From the NCBI RefSeq assembly GCF_018854495.1, contig NZ_JABBDR010000038.1, forward strand, positions 1 to 8,849: a DNA stretch of 8,849 bases, given 5' to 3'. Both the position numbers and the translations under genes were made by a program. How positions within the stretch are numbered: the stretch's first letter is position 1; each line of letters begins with the position of its first letter. The notes under the pieces are model-generated. The model saw nothing but the letters and a program-made list of their open reading frames with translations, did not search any database and had not been told where the DNA came from. This document shows positions 5,910-8,849 of the stretch, piece after piece. This stretch comes from Acidithiobacillus ferruginosus. GTDB lineage: Bacteria > Pseudomonadota > Gammaproteobacteria > Acidithiobacillales > Acidithiobacillaceae.

Positions 5910-6187
5910 CAAGTTTAGCTGAACTCAAAAAGGAATTGATGAAAAACCCCGCGTTCAAGGCAGAATACGACGCGCTGGAAGATGAATTCAGCCTTGCCCG
6001 CGAGTTGATCGAGGCCCGGACCCGCGCTGGACTGTCGCAAGCGGAATTAGCGCAACGCATGGGCACCACACAATCCGCTATTGCCCGCCTGGAAAGTGGC
6101 AAGGCCCCGCCGTCCATGCGAACCATTGCGCGCATCGCCGCCGCTACCGGCACCCGCGCCGTAGTCCGGCTGGAGCCGCGCCCTTGA
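5906..6187 (+). CDS. higA: HigA-type antitoxin with XRE/Cro helix-turn-helix
   Basis: The protein is 93 aa. The first 35 residues form an acidic/basic helical part (ELKKELMKNPAFKAEYDALE) typical of antitoxins paired with Gp49-like toxins. Residues 42-63 form the helix-turn-helix (GLSQAELAQRMGTTQSAIARLE), followed by SGKAPPSMRTIARIAAATG. It should neutralise the HigB toxin by direct binding and repress DNA as a dimer. The ATG lies in the ATGA overlap with the toxin stop, and its own stop overlaps a TTG that could start the next mini-ORF. Because the pair sits behind the integrase with no visible intergenic space, any HigA operator would have to lie in the integrase leader or inside the integrase gene. 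Confidence 0.9.
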   Translation: MTSLAELKKELMKNPAFKAEYDALEDEFSLARELIEARTRAGLSQAELAQRMGTTQSAIARLESGKAPPSMRTIARIAAATGTRAVVRLEPRP

Positions 6188-6288
6188 AAACCGACCATGA
6201 CGCATCCGAGGACGGAAGCATTGTGAAGATTGTCATACTCGACGCCAAAGCATCCGGCGCTTGGCCGATACCACAACACGCGGCTTAA
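6184..6288 (+). pseudogene. Internally deleted DUF2283 copy (34-codon mini-ORF)
   Basis: From a TTG that overlaps the antitoxin stop (TTGA), 34 codons read LKTDHDASEDGSIVKIVILD and then AKASGAWPIPQHAA. This is the downstream DUF2283 protein with 28 internal residues removed. The deletion is in frame (84 nt) and joins the similar motifs ASDD and YADDG. The shared parts differ mainly at third codon positions (ATT/ATC, CTC/CTG, GCA/GCG, CCG/CCT, CCA/CCG, CAA/CAG), which suggests that the two copies diverged under selection. No good ribosome site is present apart from coupling to the antitoxin gene. It may be a decayed duplicate or a tiny expressed peptide; I favour the first. Confidence 0.7.
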
Positions 6289-6306
6289 ATTGAGGCAATC
6301 GGCACC

Positions 6307-6561
6307 ATGCTATATATCACCCATGCAAAAGCCCTCCCCGGCCATCGCCTGCACGTCCGATTCAGCACCGGACAGGAGGGCGATGTGGACCTGTCCCAAG
6401 AGTTCACCGGCCCGGTATTCGACGCATTACGGGATGATGACCTGTTCAGCCGGGTAGAGGTCCACAGTCTGTTCCATACCGTGACATGGCCCAACGGCGC
6501 AGACCTGGCACCCGAATATCTGCTGGACCTGTTACAGCACCAGCAAGGGTGCGCGGCATGA
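6307..6561 (+). CDS. DUF2442 domain protein
   Basis: The protein is 84 aa. It carries the DUF2442 pattern: an N-terminal strand pair (ITHAKALPGHRLHVRFSTGQEGDVDL, split here by a turn at about 11-13), a middle FTGPVFDALRD and the end motif VTWPNGADLAPEYL (59-72). DUF2442 proteins are small, probably cytoplasmic, and are often found in toxin-antitoxin-like pairs with DUF4160 or DUF2283 neighbours; no enzymatic activity is known to me. The stop overlaps the DUF2283 start by ATGA, so the two are made together. GAGG at 6292-6295 is a weak, rather distant ribosome site. The protein looks intact, with no frameshift. Confidence 0.85.
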   Translation: MLYITHAKALPGHRLHVRFSTGQEGDVDLSQEFTGPVFDALRDDDLFSRVEVHSLFHTVTWPNGADLAPEYLLDLLQHQQGCAA

Positions 6562-6746
6562 AAACCGACTATGACGCATCCGACGACATTCTGGTTCTTC
6601 ACTTCACCGATAAGCCGGTCAGCCGCGAAGTGTCGCAAGATTGGAATCTGAATATTGCCTATGCCGATGACGGAAGCATTGTGGAGATCGTCATACTGGA
6701 CGCCAAAGCGTCCGGCGCTTGGCCTATACCGCAGCACGCGGCTTAA
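6558..6746 (+). CDS. DUF2283 domain protein
   Basis: The protein is 62 aa. YDASDDILVLHF (5-16) and the later AYADDGSIVEIVILDAKA (35-52) are the DUF2283 hallmark, a compact beta-rich fold that in other genomes follows DUF2442 or a toxin-like gene. The ATG at 6558 is preferred because it overlaps the DUF2442 stop as ATGA; an upstream in-frame ATG at 6486 would add 24 residues of unrelated, arginine-rich sequence read over the DUF2442 gene. The shortened copy 270 bp upstream shares its first 8 and last 25 codons. The function is unknown. A role as partner or antitoxin of DUF2442 is a guess from gene order. Confidence 0.85.
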   Translation: MKTDYDASDDILVLHFTDKPVSREVSQDWNLNIAYADDGSIVEIVILDAKASGAWPIPQHAA

Positions 6747-6847
6747 GTTTCACCGCCGATTCATAGCCCGACGGGGCGAAAATGGGAAACCTTCACCCGC
6801 TGGAATCGGCACCTATTCCCGAAGGAAGCGCAGAGAAGGAGCGCATG

Positions 6848-7693
6848 ATGGATAAAAAATCGCTACCCATTCACCCCTTAGTAGACTGGATGGCATCCAG
6901 GTCATCCAGTGTAGCTGAGGCAAGCACCGAACTGGCCCTGCACCAGGAAGTTATGGCAGGAGCATGTGCGATTACTGTAGAGCAGTTTGGTAGGATACGC
7001 GCAATATTATCAGTAAGTGAACTGCCAAATGGCGAGGTCCCGCCGTCCATCTTGGACGCGCAAAAAGACATAATGAGCCATGCAAATGACCCGGCACACC
7101 TAGAGAGGTTATTAGCAGAAGCATTTCCAAATATGCTATATGATGCTGAGCAAATAATTATAAATATTGAAAATATTAGAGGCGACTTATCCCCTGAGAC
7201 CATCGCCAATAGAGCCTTTTTTTTCAATTCATGCAGGGAAATTATGGCAGCAATATTGTCATCCGTTCGCAAAGAGAAAGCGTTACAGGCTCTTGCGGTT
7301 GTCATGGATGGACTGAAATCCCTTGAGGAAAACCCTATCGTAATGGACGCGCCCTGGGTATCTGATTTTATGACACGTCTAGCCGCAGATATTGGCCGGA
7401 GCATTGATCCGCATGAAGTTATCGCATCTGTCGCTAAAACCAACGGAGCGACAAAAGCGGCTAACATTCGCCATGCTGCAAGCGCCGAGATTAGATTAAG
7501 AGTGGCTAAAGAATGGGAACAGAGGAAAAGTAAAAACCCAAAGTTAAGCAAAAATAAAGCCGCTGAGGACATAGCCCCACTTGCGATAGCGTGGAATATA
7601 GAGTTAGACGCAAAACTTCTCACCCTAACGACAGAGGAAAAAGCAAAAGCACAAGTCAGAGATTGGCTAAAAGAGCGAAAGACCGCAATCTAG
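6848..7693 (+). CDS. Hypothetical protein of the element, mostly helical, no family recognised
   Basis: The protein is 281 aa from ATG 6848, which AAGGAG (6836-6841) precedes by 6 nt. ATG 6845 is too close to that site, and ATG 6782 would add 22 low-complexity residues. The sequence is predicted mainly helical, with no signal peptide, membrane segment or enzyme motif that I can see. The last third is rich in lysine, arginine and alanine (AKTNGATKAANIRHAASAEI, KEWEQRKSKNPKLSKNKAAE, KAKAQVRDWLKERK), which would suit nucleic-acid binding. The DNA is AT-richer than the flanking genes, notably around 7140-7220, pointing to a separate origin. It sits between the DUF2442/DUF2283 pair and the putative origin repeats. 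It is a cargo or replication-accessory candidate; no function can be assigned. Confidence 0.8.
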   Translation: MDKKSLPIHPLVDWMASRSSSVAEASTELALHQEVMAGACAITVEQFGRIRAILSVSELPNGEVPPSILDAQKDIMSHANDPAHLERLLAEAFPNMLYDAEQIIINIENIRGDLSPETIANRAFFFNSCREIMAAILSSVRKEKALQALAVVMDGLKSLEENPIVMDAPWVSDFMTRLAADIGRSIDPHEVIASVAKTNGATKAANIRHAASAEIRLRVAKEWEQRKSKNPKLSKNKAAEDIAPLAIAWNIELDAKLLTLTTEEKAKAQVRDWLKERKTAI

Positions 7694-7697
7694 GGGG

Positions 7698-7790
7698 GGC
7701 TATGCACGCATAGCCACGGCGCTGCTGGCATAGCCACGGCCATGCACGCATAGCCAAATTACGCAGGCTTAAATATTAACCAAGAATAAG
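7698..7790 (+). repeat. Iteron-like repeats plus AT-rich stretch, candidate replication origin
   Basis: GCATAGCCA occurs at 7708, 7728 and 7748, exactly 20 bp apart, about two helical turns. The match extends to GCATAGCCACGGC for the first two copies, and ATGCACGCATAGCCA is shared by the first and third. An inverted copy (GGCTATGC, 7698-7705) makes the first repeat a dyad with 8-bp arms, GGCTATGCACGCATAGCC. An AT-rich stretch with TTAAATATTAA (7769-7779) follows. Iterons beside an AT-rich unwinding region, upstream of DNA-binding, primase-like and RepA-like genes, are the usual parts of a plasmid origin. Alternative readings are an operator for the next gene or a terminator; no T run follows the dyad. 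Confidence 0.65.
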
Positions 7791-7822
7791 CGCCGTCCTT
7801 CACCACAGATAGGCGCTTTCCC

Positions 7823-8086
7823 ATGCAAACCGAGTCCGATTTACTCCACCGCGAGATCGTCAAAGAAATCGCAGGCACCCTTGGCTTTACCGAGAAGAAC
7901 GTACCCACTCAGATCAACGAGGGGCAGGCATCCATCGTTCTGGACGTGAAGTCCGCGACATTATGCAATTGGCGCTGCACTGGCCGCTATAACCTGCCGT
8001 TCATCAAAACCGGACGGCTTGTCCGTTACCGGGTCGCTGACCTCGCCGCCTGGATCGCCAAGCGCCGCACCGGCATGGAGGGTTGA
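7823..8086 (+). CDS. Helix-turn-helix protein, HTH_17/AlpA (excisionase-like) family
   Basis: The protein is 87 aa. After a variable N-terminal 35 residues, the rest is a MerR-like winged helix: ATLCNWRCTGRYNLPFIKTG and then RLVRYRVADLAAWIAKR, matching the consensus TLxNWRxxGxGPPFxKxGRxVRYRxxDLxAWL. Such proteins bind DNA as excisionases (recombination directionality factors), as regulators such as AlpA, or near plasmid origins. Its gene starts 67 bp after the last iteron, so it could bind those repeats, or it could assist the integrase. No strong ribosome site is seen before the ATG. The next gene starts 4 nt after its stop, so both are one transcription unit. Confidence 0.88.
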   Translation: MQTESDLLHREIVKEIAGTLGFTEKNVPTQINEGQASIVLDVKSATLCNWRCTGRYNLPFIKTGRLVRYRVADLAAWIAKRRTGMEG

Positions 8087-8090
8087 TTCC

Positions 8091-8588
8091 ATGACCCCAC
8101 AACAAAAAAGCCGCCCCGGGGCAGGGACGGCATACGCAACAACACGATCCAATGATAGCCCGATTGACGCGGTTCTGCACCGTCTGGAGAAGGTAAAATC
8201 CACCGGACCCGGCAAGTGGCAGGCTCTATGCCCCGCGCACGACGACAAGCGGCCATCGCTCAGTATCAGAGAGGCTGACGATGGAAAAGTCTTGCTCAAG
8301 TGCTGGAGCGGCTGTTCTGCCCAAGCCATCACCGAAGCCCTGGGGTTGAGTCTGGCTGACCTGTTCCCCGGCGACCGGCGCAGCCACGAGTCTGGAACTG
8401 GCTCCATGCGCCGCCCCTTCGATTATCGGGACTGCCTGACCGGCATCGCGCATGAAGCCACCGTCGCCCGGTTGATCGTTGAGGCCGTCAATCGCGGTGA
8501 GGCGATGGACGTGGAATCCCTAGACCGGCTGGCGCTGGCCGAAGAACGTATATCAGACGCCCTAGCCGCCGCTGGGGGTGTCCAATGA
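8091..8588 (+). CDS. Primase-type (CHC2-like) zinc-finger protein without catalytic domain
   Basis: The protein is 165 aa. Residues 38-92 form the zinc-binding module of bacterial/phage DNA primases: GPGKWQALCPAHDDKRPSLS, then KVLLKCWSGCSAQAITEALG, with ligands C47, H50, C71 and C75. In DnaG and P4-type primases this module is followed by a TOPRIM domain; here it is followed by about 70 residues of unrelated helical sequence and the protein stops. GGAGGG (8077-8082) is 8 nt before the ATG; an upstream in-frame ATG at 8019 lies inside the previous gene and is rejected. The stop overlaps the ATPase start (ATGA). It probably works with that ATPase in replicating the element. A primase core could be encoded further right. 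Confidence 0.85.
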   Translation: MTPQQKSRPGAGTAYATTRSNDSPIDAVLHRLEKVKSTGPGKWQALCPAHDDKRPSLSIREADDGKVLLKCWSGCSAQAITEALGLSLADLFPGDRRSHESGTGSMRRPFDYRDCLTGIAHEATVARLIVEAVNRGEAMDVESLDRLALAEERISDALAAAGGVQ

Positions 8589-8849
8589 CTACGCAATGGG
8601 ATGAGCAGGCCAGCCCACAGCCCGGAGTCACCCTGACTTGTGCGTCATCCATCGCGCCCGAGGGTATCAGTTGGATATGGCCAGGATGGTTGGCCGCTGG
8701 AAAACTGCACGTTCTGGCAGGCATGGCCGGGACCGGAAAGACCACCATCGCGCTGGCCGTCGCCGCTACACTGACCGCCTCTGGACGCTGGCCCGATGGC
8801 GAGATATGCCGACAACCCGCCGATGTGATTATGTGGAGCGGTGAGGATG
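8585..8849 (+). CDS. RepA/AAA_25-type replication ATPase, N-terminal part (cut by the right edge)
   Basis: 88 codons are visible, starting at the ATG inside the ATGA overlap with the zinc-finger gene. WIWPGWLAAGKLHVLAGMAG leads into a Walker A loop, GMAGTGKT (residues 46-53), and VIMWSGED near the window end looks like the next strand of this ATPase family, which usually reads VLxxSxED. This arrangement is that of RepA-like (RSF1010-type) hexameric helicases and related phage AAA_25 proteins. It should unwind DNA at an origin, consistent with the iteron-like repeats upstream. The ATPase class is clear; the helicase role is inferred because most of the protein is outside the window. Confidence 0.85.
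   Translation, partial: MTTQWDEQASPQPGVTLTCASSIAPEGISWIWPGWLAAGKLHVLAGMAGTGKTTIALAVAATLTASGRWPDGEICRQPADVIMWSGED

Larger units (their letters stand above)
4064..8849 (+). mobile_element. Integrated element at a tRNA-Thr gene, left end only (continues past the right edge)
   Basis: A tRNA 3'-end copy, a repeat-rich leader, a P4-type integrase, toxin-antitoxin genes and a plasmid-like replication module lie in this order on one strand. This is the layout of an integrative plasmid, a satellite prophage or an integrative conjugative element. The fragment's orientation (tRNA 3' end pointing left) means the element lies to the right, and the intact tRNA-Thr should mark its far end outside the window. 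No phage structural or conjugation gene is visible, so the exact type is open. Confidence 0.7.

Noticed and set aside
6871..7623. 250-aa minus-strand open frame
   Set aside because: It is the antisense shadow of the 281-aa gene: no start signal, and the plus strand has a clear ribosome site and operon-like placement.
7691..7716. Intrinsic terminator after the 281-aa gene
   Set aside because: The hairpin is perfect but has a 2-nt loop and no T run, and its arm is one of the iteron copies.
7698..7756. Short CRISPR-like array
   Set aside because: The repeat unit is only 9-15 bp with 5-11 bp between copies, and no cas gene is near. Iterons explain the spacing better.
8019..8090. Upstream start for the zinc-finger protein
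   Set aside because: It lies within the HTH gene and adds compositionally odd residues, whereas ATG 8091 has GGAGGG at good distance.

Overview
The window reads as chromosomal DNA of a sulfur-oxidising proteobacterium. A persulfide/sulfur dioxygenase with its ArsR regulator, and a Crp/Fnr regulator beside a DUF2892 membrane protein, would fit an Acidithiobacillus-like host. This is inference from gene content; no marker gene here fixes the taxon. The coding DNA is GC-rich on both sides of a more AT-rich, decayed middle section.

Left part (1-990, minus strand): a two-gene sulfur operon read leftward. An ETHE1/CstB/Blh-type persulfide dioxygenase comes first, and its stop codon overlaps the start of an ArsR-family regulator that runs off the left edge. 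The promoter (TTGACA-N17-TATTTT) has a perfect 8+8 bp inverted repeat just downstream of the -10 box. This suggests that the ArsR protein, or a relative, represses its own operon in response to sulfane sulfur.

Middle part (990-4060, plus strand): living small genes lie among debris. In order there are the C-terminal end of an IS1595-family transposase, a 61-aa two-helix membrane peptide, a tiny IS3-type integrase-core remnant, a Crp/Fnr-family regulator, a DUF2892 membrane protein, a metallophosphatase N-terminal scrap and a frameshifted Phd/prevent-host-death antitoxin. The pattern is of a site hit repeatedly by mobile DNA.

Right part (4064-8849, plus strand): the end of an integrated element. 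Its boundary is a 47-bp copy of the 3' end of a tRNA-Thr(TGT) gene, which probably marks an attachment site. A leader full of short repeats leads into a P4-type tyrosine integrase. The integrase is followed, through 4-nt start/stop overlaps (GTGA, ATGA, TTGA), by a HigB-type toxin, a HigA-type antitoxin and an internally deleted DUF2283 mini-ORF. A DUF2442/DUF2283 pair, itself joined by ATGA, comes next. An unrecognised 281-aa protein follows.

The element then changes to a replication-like module. Three direct repeats of GCATAGCCA lie exactly 20 bp apart, with one inverted copy and an AT-rich stretch beside them. After these come a HTH_17/AlpA-type DNA-binding protein, a stand-alone primase-type zinc-finger protein and the start of a RepA/AAA_25-type ATPase, cut by the right edge. 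The element therefore seems to carry both integration and autonomous-replication functions, with toxin-antitoxin genes placed directly behind the integrase.
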